Shown in pieces: positions 55,542 through 64,000 of a stretch of 64,000 bases of DNA. The position numbers were made by a program, and so were the translations under genes. Origin of the DNA: Odobenus rosmarus divergens (taxonomy: Eukaryota > Chordata > Mammalia > Carnivora > Odobenidae). Each line of letters opens with the position of its first letter. Within the stretch, counting starts at the first letter, position 1. Location of the stretch: the NCBI RefSeq assembly GCF_000321225.1, contig NW_004450322.1, forward strand, positions 1,702,307 through 1,766,306, given 5' to 3'. Under the pieces are notes generated by a model. That model searched no databases, was not told the DNA's origin, and was given only the letters and a program-made list of their open reading frames with translations.

Positions 55542-55744
55542 ATTTTTTTATATTTGAAAGATTTTATTTATTTATTTGACAGAGAGAAACAGAGCACAAG
55601 TAGGCAGAGAGGCAGGCAGAGGGAGAGGGAGAAGCAGGCTCCCCACCAAGCAGGGAGCCTGACACAGGGCTCAATCCCAGGACCCCGGGATCATGACCTG
55701 AGCTGAAGGCAGACGCCTAACCAACTGAGCCACCCAGGCACCCC
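55542..55744 (-). mobile_element. Carnivore SINE, antisense, second at the same site
   Basis: Followed by a third copy of the flank, TAGACCTTATGTTTT (55,745-55,759). Confidence 0.93.
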
Positions 55745-55759
55745 TAGACCTTATGTTTT

Positions 55760-56050
55760 AGAACAATTTTAGTCACGGCAAAGTTGAGCAGAAGGTACAG
55801 AGAGTTCCCCTATATCCCCTACTTTTACACATGCACAACCTCTCTCACTATCAAAATCTGCCACTAGAGTTTGCTCTGTTGAGGAACCCACATTTGCTAC
55901 ATTGAGGAACCCACATTAACACATTATCACTCAAAGTCCACAGTTCACATTAAGGTTCACTGTTGGTGTTGTATATTCTATGGGTTTGGACAAATGTTAT
56001 CATGACATGTAGCCACCATTATAGTATCATAAAGGGTAGTTGTGGCAACG
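55760..56050 (-). mobile_element. Old L1 3' end, antisense
   Basis: AACAATTTTAGTCACGGCAA, TTCACTGTTGGTGTTGTATA and CATGACATGTAGCCACCATT. A GAGGAACCCACATT block is duplicated at 55,880 and 55,902. Confidence 0.75.
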
Positions 56051-56645
56051 GCAATTTTTACCTTATTTTCTTAGGTGCAGTGTTAGCTCCATTCCTGAAA
56101 GACTGATTGAAAACCTCAAAGATGATGAAAAATGCTGTTAAAATACCTAAAGGTTGGACAGGGCTTGTTAATGCTACCCATCATCTTCACTGGCTATCTG
56201 ACAAGCACTCTAGATGCCTTCTAAGGCATCTACTCTGGTTCGAATTGTTCTCTTTTGAAATCACCATAGCAGGTTGGTCAGCATCATTCTTTCACCAGCG
56301 AGGTCTGGAAGGGGCTGCCACATACGGACCTTGCTGGTTGTGAACTGTACAACTCTAGGGGGCACTATTCACGTAGACCGCAGCATAATCACACTCCTTG
56401 GAATTGTGTGCTGTGGAAACCCTGATCCTGGGAAGGATCTAAAAGAATCTGTTTACAAGTCTTTAGACCTATGTTTAACCAGGCTGTGCTAAAATCAGAT
56501 TCTTGTAGTTAAGGTCATTTTTAGATTCCCCTATGTCTAAAGAGTTTAAAAATCAGTTTACTACAAATTATTTGCAGTAGATAAGAATTATTGATCATTT
56601 TCCTATGGAACTGCTTTCTTTATCAATAGTCTTTCTGACACAGAG
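56051..56645. other. Unassigned single-copy-like DNA
   Basis: No repeat recognised. The short frames are not convincing as genes. Confidence 0.4.
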
Positions 56646-56660
56646 GGATGGAAAGATTTT

Positions 56661-56851
56661 TTTTTTAAGATTTTATTTATTGTCAGAGAGAGTGCGAGAG
56701 AGCGAGCACAAGCAGTGGGAACGGCAGGCAGAGGGAGAAGCAGGCTCCAGGCTGAGCAAGGAGCCCGATGCGGGACTCGATCCCAGGATCCTGGGATCAT
56801 GACCTGAGCCAGAGGCAGACGCTTAACCAACTGAGCCACGCAGGTGTCCCA
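56661..56851 (-). mobile_element. Carnivore tRNA-Lys SINE, antisense
   Basis: Perfect flanks GGATGGAAAGATTTT at 56,646-56,660 and 56,852-56,866. Confidence 0.95.
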
Positions 56852-56896
56852 GGATGGAAAGATTTTGATTCTTGATGTTTAGAAACTCAAACACTG

Positions 56897-57098
56897 GGGG
56901 TGCCTGGGTGGCTCAGTTGGTTAAGCGACTGCTTTCGGCTCAGGTCATGATCCTGGAGTCCCGGGAATGAGTCCCGCATCGGGCTCCCTGCTCAGCAGGG
57001 AGTCTGCTTCTCCCTCTGACCCTCCCTCCTCTCATGTGCTCGCTCGCTCTCTCTCATTCTCTCTCTCAAATAAATAAATAAAATCTTTAAAAAAAAAT
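56897..57098 (+). mobile_element. Carnivore tRNA-Lys SINE
   Basis: Perfect flanks AGAAACTCAAACACTG at 56,881-56,896 and 57,099-57,114. It faces the previous SINE head to head across 45 bases. Confidence 0.95.
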
Positions 57099-57114
57099 AG
57101 AAACTCAAACACTG

Positions 57115-57885
57115 TGGCTATAGTTGAGACATGCACTTGAGTGGGGGGCTGTTAGGCCCAAATCATATTATCACGAGTGGCTGCCTATTCCTCCTCCCAG
57201 GATTCTCCTCTCACAGAGTTGACTTAGGGTAAAAAGGACAAGTCTTTAAAATTTTCAGTTATGAATACGCCTTAGGGTCTATGGGAATGTTTCATTTTCA
57301 TGATTCTTCTATCTCGTTGCCAACGGTAGCTGAGAGTTGATGACATTGAACGTATTCTACTAAATTTGAAGGACAGTGATTGTGTCATTAATTAAATTGC
57401 ACTCATTTAACTGATTAGACAAAATGCAAATGTGGGAAAATGCTTTTCAATATTTTTTTTCCTTCTTATTTATACCAACCAGTAGAAATTCTTAATTAGA
57501 CCTTCAGCAGATAGTATTCCATAAGCTGGGCTTTTCCTTCATCTTGAAAACTCACTATGTTAAATATCCTTTACATTCAAAAGTTAGGGAGGGATAGCTG
57601 CTTTCAGTCTTACCTTGCCTACACAATCTCCATTTCTTAGATCATTGCCATTGCTTTTTCTGTGCTTTATACACAGCTTTTGCCATACTGTTCCGCTAGC
57701 TAGATTAGGGCTACAGGGACCAACAAAAGTGGTGGCTTTTATTTTTCTCCCTCAAGAAGGCATCCTTAGAATAACATTTTCTCACATAATTTGTAAAAAA
57801 AAAAAAATAAGACAACTGGCTTGCTTTGTGTTATTTGAAGAACTAATAAGACTTTCAGAATGTTTTCGTCATGCATGTTAGTAAA
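57115..57885. other. Low-repeat interval with an octamer motif
   Basis: No transposon recognised. An ATGCAAAT octamer sits at about 57,424, beside ATTAATTAAAT and TTAACTGATTAG. A candidate regulatory or conserved element, by composition only. Confidence 0.35.
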
Positions 57886-57900
57886 GAGGTTTGATCCCTT

Positions 57901-58120
57901 GGGGCGCCTGGGTGACTCAGTCAGTTAAGCATCTGCCTCCGTCTCAGGTCATCCCAGGGTCCTGGGACAGAGTCCCATCGAGTCCTGCATGGGGGGCGGG
58001 GAGTCCCTGCTCAGCAGGGAGTCTGCTTCTCCCTCTCCCTCTGCCCCTCCCCTCTGCTTGTGTGCTCTCTCTCTCGCAAATAAATACATAAAATCTTTAA
58101 AAAAAGGAAAAAAGAAAAAA
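57901..58120 (+). mobile_element. Carnivore SINE with a small internal duplication
   Basis: TTTGATCCCTT flanks (57,890-57,900 and 58,126-58,136). The middle contains GAGTCC three times, so it is longer than standard. Confidence 0.9.
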
Positions 58121-58136
58121 AGATGTTTGATCCCTT

Positions 58137-58438
58137 ACTTTTGTTTGTGTATTTCGATTACTTTTTTCATTACTGATTCCTACAAATATGATCCCTTCCT
58201 CATGCTTTTGCTGCTGTTTTCAAAGTCACTCCTGCCCCTCTTGCTGGATCTCTTCTTCCCATTCTACTGACCTTGCTAATTTCTAAGAGCCCAGAGTTTT
58301 CAGTGCAGGCCTGGGGAGGGCATAGGAGACCACTGAGGGTAGGACCAATTAGTATACCAATTGGCATGTCCCTCAGAGGGGGCATTCAGACAGCTGTGCT
58401 GGACTCTTGGTGATCTTCTGCCCCTACGCACATGCCTT
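58137..58438. other. Unassigned single-copy-like DNA
   Basis: Nothing recognised. Confidence 0.35.
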
Positions 58439-58464
58439 TGTTTTTCCTTTAATTTAATTTATTT

Positions 58465-58757
58465 TATTTATTTATTTATATTTTTAGATTTTATTTATTT
58501 GGCAGACAGCAAGAGCAGGAACACAAGCAGGGGGAGTGGGAGAGGGAGAAGCAGGCTTCCCGCCAAGCAGGGAGCCCGATGCGGGGCTCGATCCCAGGAC
58601 CCTGGGATCATGNNNNNNNNNNNNNNNNNNNNNNNNNNNNNNNNNNNNNNNNNNNNNNNNNNCGCCAAGCAGGGAGCCCGATGCGGGGCTCGATCCCAGG
58701 ACCCTGGGATCATGACCTGAGCCGAAGGCAGACGCTTAACGACTGAGCCACCCAGGC
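58465..58757 (-). mobile_element. Inner carnivore SINE, containing the assembly gap
   Basis: Flanks AATTTAATTTATTT at 58,451-58,464 and 58,758-58,771. The 52 bases before the N-run repeat exactly after it. Without the gap and one copy, the element has normal length. Confidence 0.93.
58613..58662. other. Assembly gap of 50 N
   Basis: The round length and identical flanks suggest a placeholder rather than real missing sequence. Confidence 0.98.
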
Positions 58758-59094
58758 AATTTAATTTATTTATTTTTAAAGATTTTATTTATTATTATTT
58801 TTAGAGAGTGAAAGAGTGAGAAAGAGAGGGCACGTGTAAGCATGAACCAAGCGCAGGGGAAGGGGCAGAGGGAGAGAGAGAATCCCAAGCAGACTGCATG
58901 GCAGAGCGTGGAACCAAACGCAGGGCTCGATCCCACGACCCTGAGATCATGACCTAAGCCAAAATCAAGAGGTGGATGCCTAACCAACTGAGCCACCTGG
59001 GTACCCCTGTTTTTCCTTTTTAAAAGCACTGCTTGTCCTCTGCCCACCTCCACCAAGTCTCTCACATTCCCAATAACATCAAATATTTGTTTTT

Positions 59095-59290
59095 TTTTAA
59101 GATTTTATTTATTTATTTGAGAGAGAGAGATGGAGACAGAGATAGCGAGAGAGAGCACACGCAGGGAGGAGAGGGAGAAGCAGGCTCCCCGCCGAGCAGG
59201 GAGCCTGACCTGGGGCTTGATCCCAGGACCCTGGGATCATGACCTGAGCCGAAGGCAGCCGCTTAACGGCCTGAGCCACCCAGGTGCCCC
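59095..59290 (-). mobile_element. Carnivore tRNA-Lys SINE, antisense
   Basis: Flanks CAAATATTTGTTTTT (59,080-59,094) and CAACTATTTGTTTTT (59,291-59,305). Confidence 0.94.
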
Positions 59291-59305
59291 CAACTATTTG
59301 TTTTT

Positions 59306-60045
59306 AAACATAAATGTTCACCTCCCCAGGGATCAAGAAGAGCCAGAGAAAAGCGAAACAGAAGGGGAAGATGCCTGGAAAGGCATTGAAACCCTAAGGG
59401 AGAATTTTTTTTTTTCCTTTGGGAGAACTGACCTTCCAGAGAAAGCGAATTAAATTGTCATCCTCATCTTTGTGCTGTGACATCATTAAAGTGCACATTA
59501 TGTACCGATACCCCTCGCTTTGGATTCATAACCTTAAACCCGAATTAATCTATTGTCACATGGAGTTAGCAAGTTCGTTAATGGTGACTAATCAAAAGCC
59601 TGAAACATTCAAGAAAAGCAGCTTTGGACACAAATAACAGGAAAAATTACATTCCTGCTTGCAAAGGAATAGCATTCCCATCCTCTATTTTTGGGAACTT
59701 CTGCTCCGCTGTCTGAAGTGGGGTTTAAGTGCCTAGAGAGAAGAAAATCCTCAATTAATATGGAGCATATCCTACACGGTGTCACCAGTGTCTTCATTTA
59801 GCTAGTGAGCATTTAGTAAGGTCTGATTTTGAGTCCAAGCCCTTGCCGTGCAGTTTTCCTTTCATAGAGTTATTGGGAACATATGACTTGTGAGTATCTG
59901 CTGAGGAGTCATTTATGAGAAGTTTGGGGTCACTGCCTTTGAACAGCTTTTAGTCATGTCACAGAGAAAAATCAACAGCCATGTGTGTGACACAGTGGGA
60001 CCACACGGGGTGCTATTAGAGTACAGAGAAGGAATCCCAAATGTA
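59306..60045. other. Low-repeat interval, candidate conserved DNA
   Basis: No transposon recognised. Rich in AT-core motifs: GAATTAAATTG, CTAATCAAAAGCC, CTCAATTAATATGG. Possible enhancer, on composition only. Confidence 0.4.
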
Positions 60046-60049
60046 GCCT

Positions 60050-60420
60050 TGGGTAATCAAGGAGGGTGAGAAGGTGGCATCTAAGCTGAACTCAGGAGGA
60101 CTGGACACAAGACGTAGGGGTTAGCTTGGTAAAGAAGGTGGGCAATGCCATTCCAGGTAGAGGGAACCGCAGTGCACAGGACTGGAAATGCATTACGAGT
60201 ATAGATGCAATGCAAGGCCATTGAAGAGTTGTAGGACAGAGTGGATCTGATCATATTTGCCTTTCAGAAAGCCATCTCTAGTTTCAACGTGGAAAGTTGA
60301 CCATGGAAAGGCTAACCTAGAGGCAGAGAAGTGAAGTTGGTGGTCTTTATTTCTCCTGTGAAGGGTGGTGATAGCTGGCTGGAAGGTAGTGAAGTTAAGG
60401 ATGGAGAGAAATGAACATCT
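60050..60420 (+). mobile_element. L2-like ancient repeat, probable
   Basis: GGGCAATGCCATTCCAGGTA, CAGAGTGGATCTGATCATAT and AGGCAGAGAAGTGAAGTTGG. Echoes the segment at 9,300-9,500. Confidence 0.4.
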
Positions 60421-60423
60421 TCA

Positions 60424-60960
60424 GTATATACAGGTGACCCTTAAATAACACAGAGGTTAGGGGTGGCAACCCCGGCCCCCCCAGCAGTTGAAAATTTACA
60501 TATAAGTTTTGACTTCCCCCAAACTTAACTACTAATAGCCTAGTGTTGACTGGAAGCCTTGTCAATAACATAAACAGTTGATCAACACATATTTTGTATG
60601 TTACATGTATTATATACTGTATTCTTACAATAAAGTAAGCTAGAGAAAGGAAAATGTTAAGAAATCATAAGGAGGAGGGCGCCTGGGTGGCTCGATTGGT
60701 TAAGCGACTGCCTTCGGCTCAGGTCATGATCCTGGAGTCCCGGGATCGAGTCCCACATCGGGCTCCCTGCTGAGCAGGGAGTCTGCTTCTCCCTCTGAAC
60801 CTCTTCCCTCTCATGCTCTCTATCTCTCATTCTCTCTCTCTCTCAAATAAATAAATAAAATCTTTTAAAAAAAATAAAGAGGAGAAAATACATTTACAGT
60901 ACTGTACTGTATTTGTCGAACCCGCACAGCTCAAACCCAGGTTTAAGGGTCGGCTGTGTT
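60424..60960 (-). mobile_element. TcMar/Tigger-type DNA transposon, split by a SINE
   Basis: Same family as 14,302-14,631 in opposite orientation. CAGGTGACCCTTAAATAACA at the left, CAAACCCAGGTTTAAGGGTC at the right, and CAATAAAGTAAGCTAGAGAA inside. Confidence 0.72.
60678..60873 (+). mobile_element. Carnivore tRNA-Lys SINE
   Basis: Flanks ATAAGGAGGAG and ATAAAGAGGAG. Subtype with GATCCTGGAGTCCCGGGATC. Confidence 0.92.
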
Positions 60961-61104
60961 CAGGAGGCAGAAGAGTCCACCAGATTGCCTGGATGATTAG
61001 ATGTGGAGGAGGGGCAGATGTTGGAAAGACAGAAGTCAAATGCAGAGCTTCTGCCCTCCAGGAGCTTACAGAATGCTTGAAGGACAACCAGAAACCTTGA
61101 CATT

Positions 61105-61345
61105 ACCAGTTTAGTGTAGTGGAAAGAGCCTGGGCTTTGAAATCAGCCAAACTTGCCTTGAATCCCTGTCATTCCATTGATTAGCCACCTGACAGACCGC
61201 TTGAACACACTGCATCTCAGTCTCCTTATTACCTTACAGGTGGTTATGAGCTTTCATGTGTGAAAAGCGTGTGGTACCTAGGAAATGTTCTATAAATATT
61301 AATAAATATTTCTATAAAATAATAATTATAATTATTACTCCAGCA
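61105..61345 (-). mobile_element. MIR, antisense
   Basis: GTGTAGTGGAAAGAGCCTGG, GCTTTGAAATCAGCCAAAC and CATCTCAGTCTCCTTATTAC. Nearly full length. Confidence 0.8.
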
Positions 61346-61455
61346 CCAGGAAGATAATACCAGTCATGATTATGCAAAAACAGTTAAAGACGTTTATGGG
61401 TTAATGTATATACTTTTGGGGGGTCAAATATATATTAAAGGATATTTTTGCTCTT

Positions 61456-61650
61456 TTTTTTTAAAGATTTTTATTTATTTATTTGACAGAGAGAGAGAGT
61501 GAGAGAGGGAACACAAGCAGGGGGAGTGGGAGAGGGAGAAGCAGGCTCCCCGCAGAGCAGGGAGCCCGATGCGGGGCTCAATCCCAGGACCCTGGGATCA
61601 TGACCTGAACCAAAGGCAGACGCTTAACAACTGAGCCACCCAGCCACCCC
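61456..61650 (-). mobile_element. Carnivore tRNA-Lys SINE, antisense
   Basis: Flanks GATATTTTTGCTCTT (61,441-61,455) and GATATGTTTGCTCTT (61,651-61,665). Confidence 0.94.
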
Positions 61651-61665
61651 GATATGTTTGCTCTT

Positions 61666-62110
61666 AAAAGATTCTGAGGAAGAGAAGACTCCTACTGGCA
61701 TGCAATTAGGAAAACAAATAGAAATATGTATTATGCTTCTGAATATCTTAGGGCAATGGGTTCCACACCTCCCTGAATCAACATTTTATCCCTATGATGG
61801 CAGGAAGTTCTTCCACATATCTGACTGCAATCCCTCTTGCTTTATTTTAGTCTGTCTGCCTTTGGCTGGTTCTGTTAGGTTTCTTCTTCCTGTTCCAAGT
61901 GTAATTATTCTCTTATCAGGGAGTGGTTTATTACTATTGTCTCAGACATCATTGTGCTGGGGCTTTAACTGTGTTGTTCTGATTTCTTAGCTCTGCCTCA
62001 AGAATATGTTGTCTTAGTTCTTGGAATTGTTGTTGCCATCTCTATACACCTTGCTCACCAATTTTCTATGTAGACGAAATATTTACAAATTCTTTTTTTT
62101 TCATAAATGT
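61666..62110. other. Unassigned interval
   Basis: Nothing recognised with confidence. Confidence 0.35.
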
Positions 62111-62114
62111 TCCC

Positions 62115-62275
62115 TTCTCTGATGGAAATGTTTCAGAATTAGTAGCAAATGGTTGCACAACATAGTAAATATACTAAAACCCACTGAACTGTGCACTTTA
62201 AAATAGTGAATTTTATGTTATGTGAATTATATCTCAGTAAAATAAAATAGAAAATGCTTTGGTTTAAAAAAAAAA
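62115..62275 (+). mobile_element. Old L1 3' end, sense
   Basis: GGTTGCACAACATAGTAAAT, CACTGAACTGTGCACTTTAA and GTGAATTATATCTCAGTAAA, then an A-tract. Confidence 0.78.
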
Positions 62276-62315
62276 GTGCCATTCTTCTGCCATCTCTTTG
62301 GTGGCTTTTTTTTTT

Positions 62316-62501
62316 AATTTATTTTTTTAATAAAAGATTTTATTTATTTATTTGAGAGAGAGCCCAAGAGGGGGTAGGGTCAGAGGAAGAAGCAGACTCC
62401 CTGCTGAGCAGAGAGCCTGATGTGGGACTCGATTCCGGGACTCCGGGATCATGACCTGAGCCGAAGGCAGTCGCTTAACCAACTGAGCCACCCAGGCGCC
62501 C
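62316..62501 (-). mobile_element. Carnivore tRNA-Lys SINE, antisense
   Basis: Ends CACCCAGGCGCCC. Flanks TTGGTGGC and TGTTGGCT are only roughly alike. Confidence 0.9.
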
Positions 62502-62539
62502 TGTTGGCTATCTTTTTGAATGGCTTTTATTTGCATGCA

Positions 62540-62900
62540 AAACATTGCCTAAGCCAGCATCATGCGGTTCCAAGGACGCTGTTCTAGATCCTTGATATGC
62601 AGAAATGTTCGTTCCCACTTTATCTTTTTAAAGATTTTACTTATTTATTTGAGAGAGCGCTCGAGAGAGAGAAAGAGCACAAGCGGGAGGAGGGGCAGAG
62701 GGAGAGGGAGAAGCAGACTCCCTGTGGAGGAGGGAGCCCTACACAGGGCTCAATCCCAGGACCCCCGGGTCATGACCTGAGCTGAAGGCAGATGCTTAAC
62801 CTACCAAGAAGCCACCCAGGCGCTGTCATCCCCACTTTTATAGATGGGAAGCTGAGGCAAAGAGAGGCACCTGATTGACCCAGAGTCACCCGGCTGCGAG
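62540..62900 (+). mobile_element. MIR split by a SINE
   Basis: AGGACGCTGTTCTAGATCCT before the SINE and TATAGATGGGAAGCTGAGGC after it. Confidence 0.6.
62624..62823 (-). mobile_element. Carnivore SINE, antisense
   Basis: Flanks TTCCCACTTTAT and TCCCCACTTTTAT. An extra ACCAAGAAG lies in the tRNA-related part. Confidence 0.9.
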
Positions 62901-62904
62901 ACAT

Positions 62905-63715
62905 TGATCTGATGTGATCAATTCACATCAGAATTGATCCGACAACACGATCTGGTGTGGCTGCGGGCAAACTGGACTTGGCAATTTCTGCTTTTAGAGT
63001 TTCCCTGACCTCCTTCTTTAAGGGTACCCACAGCCAGCCCTTACTCTCTTCTGTTTTTCCTTCTTCTGGTCAGATTTGCTTCTGGAAAGGATCTAGCCTA
63101 CTTTCAGTGTATTTCAGAGCAGGTGCTACTATTCTCTAGGACATTTTCCCTTAAATCCTTATCTGTATTTAGTAACCGGAAGGTATTGTTCCCTATAGGG
63201 AAAAGCAGGCACTAACAAGGCAGCTCAGGGAGGGAATGTTCTGGATTCTCCCTAGAGTTCTTCCGGTGCTGCCACATCCCTCCATCTATTCTGTCTCTAC
63301 CTAAAGCCAACTGTATATCTGAATAATGACTCTCTTCTTCCCCGCAGCTGTCAATGGTATTGACTCTGAGGCTTCACTGTATATGAGGCTGTATGGGGCA
63401 GACCGACCCAGTCTCTGACCTGAGCCTGTCCACAGACTGCTGGTAGACCTCGGGTGGGTTATTTTGAGCCTTGGTATCCTTGTCTACATTCTGGCCACAG
63501 TGATCCTTATTTTATAGGATTGAATGGAAGCAAGTGTAGAGTTTCCAGGCCAGCATAGTGCTCAGATCGCTGGGCCTTGTAAAATCTCCTTTCTACCTGC
63601 TTCTAAGTCAAAACCCCTGAGCTTGGCCCATGTTTTCATTGCTGTTCCCATCTTTGGTCGGGAAGTGCTCTTGGAATGGCTGCAATTTGTAATGGGGCAG
63701 CATGCCACAAGTAAT
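62905..63715. other. Single-copy-like DNA, nothing assigned
   Basis: A short perfect inverted repeat CTGATGTGA...TCACATCAG sits at about 62,908-62,930. No gene or repeat otherwise recognised. Confidence 0.4.
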
Positions 63716-63719
63716 CTAG

Positions 63720-63850
63720 TGGGTTGAATTGTGTCCCTGCAAATGATATATCCGATTTCTAGCTCCCCATACCTGTGAAGGTGAACTTACATGGACATAG
63801 GTTGTGAAAATTAATAAAAGGAAATCTTGTTTAGAATGGAGTCCAGGAGA
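63720..63850 (+). repeat. Ancient LTR-like or dispersed repeat remnant
   Basis: GGGTTGAATTGTGTCCCTGC, then GTGAAGGTGAACTTACATGG, resembles the start of a common mammalian repeat. Family not settled. Confidence 0.35.
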
Positions 63851-64000
63851 TCAGCAGGGGGGGCTCTAACATCCTACCACTGGTCAAGTGCCTACCGGAC
63901 AGGTAGAGATGAACCTTGCATGTGGATGTGACTTCACTATCCCAGGAGGAGGAAGAAAAGTTTTCCTCCTCCCCTGGCAACAACCCAGCAAGTGAGAGAC

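Larger units (their letters stand above)
58451..59007 (-). mobile_element. Outer older SINE, antisense, split by a younger SINE
   Basis: TGTTTTTCCTTT lies at 58,439-58,450 and again at 59,008-59,019. The body (58,772-59,007) is the old type with GCCAAAATCAAGAGGTGGAT. Confidence 0.85.

Noticed and set aside
58361..58720. 119-codon frame running through the N gap
   Set aside because: It lies within SINE sequence and is created by the probably spurious gap and duplicated flank.
59330..59400. Acidic open stretch after a CACCTCCCCAG acceptor-like site
   Set aside because: There is no donor site downstream and a T-run follows at once. The pattern is too weak to call an exon.
1..64000. CRISPR arrays, operons, bacterial promoters, prophage
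   Set aside because: The repeat content is wholly mammalian. The only regular array (41-44 kb) has no constant repeats with unique spacers.
1..64000. Functional tRNA genes
   Set aside because: Every tRNA-like segment is the tRNA-derived head of a SINE, flanked by SINE tail and target duplications.

Overview
This is a piece of a mammalian nuclear genome. It is not bacterial, and it contains no intact protein-coding gene that I can recognise. The organism is a carnivoran. More than 50 copies of the carnivore tRNA-Lys-derived SINE are present (head like GGGGCGCCTGGGTGGCTCAG, A-rich tail AAATAAATAAAATCTT). Their sequence looks like the arctoid type (bear, seal or mustelid) rather than the dog or cat type; I cannot resolve it further. 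A carnivore-type L1 and many older mammalian repeats (MIR, L2, MER5A, L1M, TcMar elements) agree with this.

Layout. 0-6.5 kb is mostly single-copy sequence with two adjacent MIRs and scattered SINEs, including a tail-to-tail inverted SINE pair. 6.5-8.7 kb holds an old L1, a young 5'-truncated carnivore L1 and a processed RPL32 pseudogene. 8.7-12.2 kb is mostly unassigned. 12.2-17.4 kb is old minus-strand L1 cut by SINEs and a TcMar element. 17.4-18.7 kb is an LTR with internally duplicated modules. 18.9-20.6 kb is low in repeats and carries one exon-like segment. 22.4-37 kb is an endogenous-retrovirus graveyard: pieces of a class I pol-env region in minus orientation are split by solo LTRs, and LTRs are nested three deep at 34.4-37 kb. 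41.0-44.3 kb is a degenerate tandem array with a period near 74 bp, the most unusual feature here. 45.6-49.6 kb is an L1 5' half (ORF1 remnant) broken by two more solo LTRs. 50-64 kb is MIR, L2 and SINE-rich sequence with several low-repeat stretches. It also has a 50-N assembly gap at 58.6 kb that appears spurious.

Nothing here works as an operon or pathway. The window is best read as intergenic or intronic DNA. Ten of the twelve L1 pieces lie on the minus strand, which would fit an intron of a plus-strand gene, but that is inference. Where no repeat is named I say so. Family names rest on remembered consensus sequences, not on a search.
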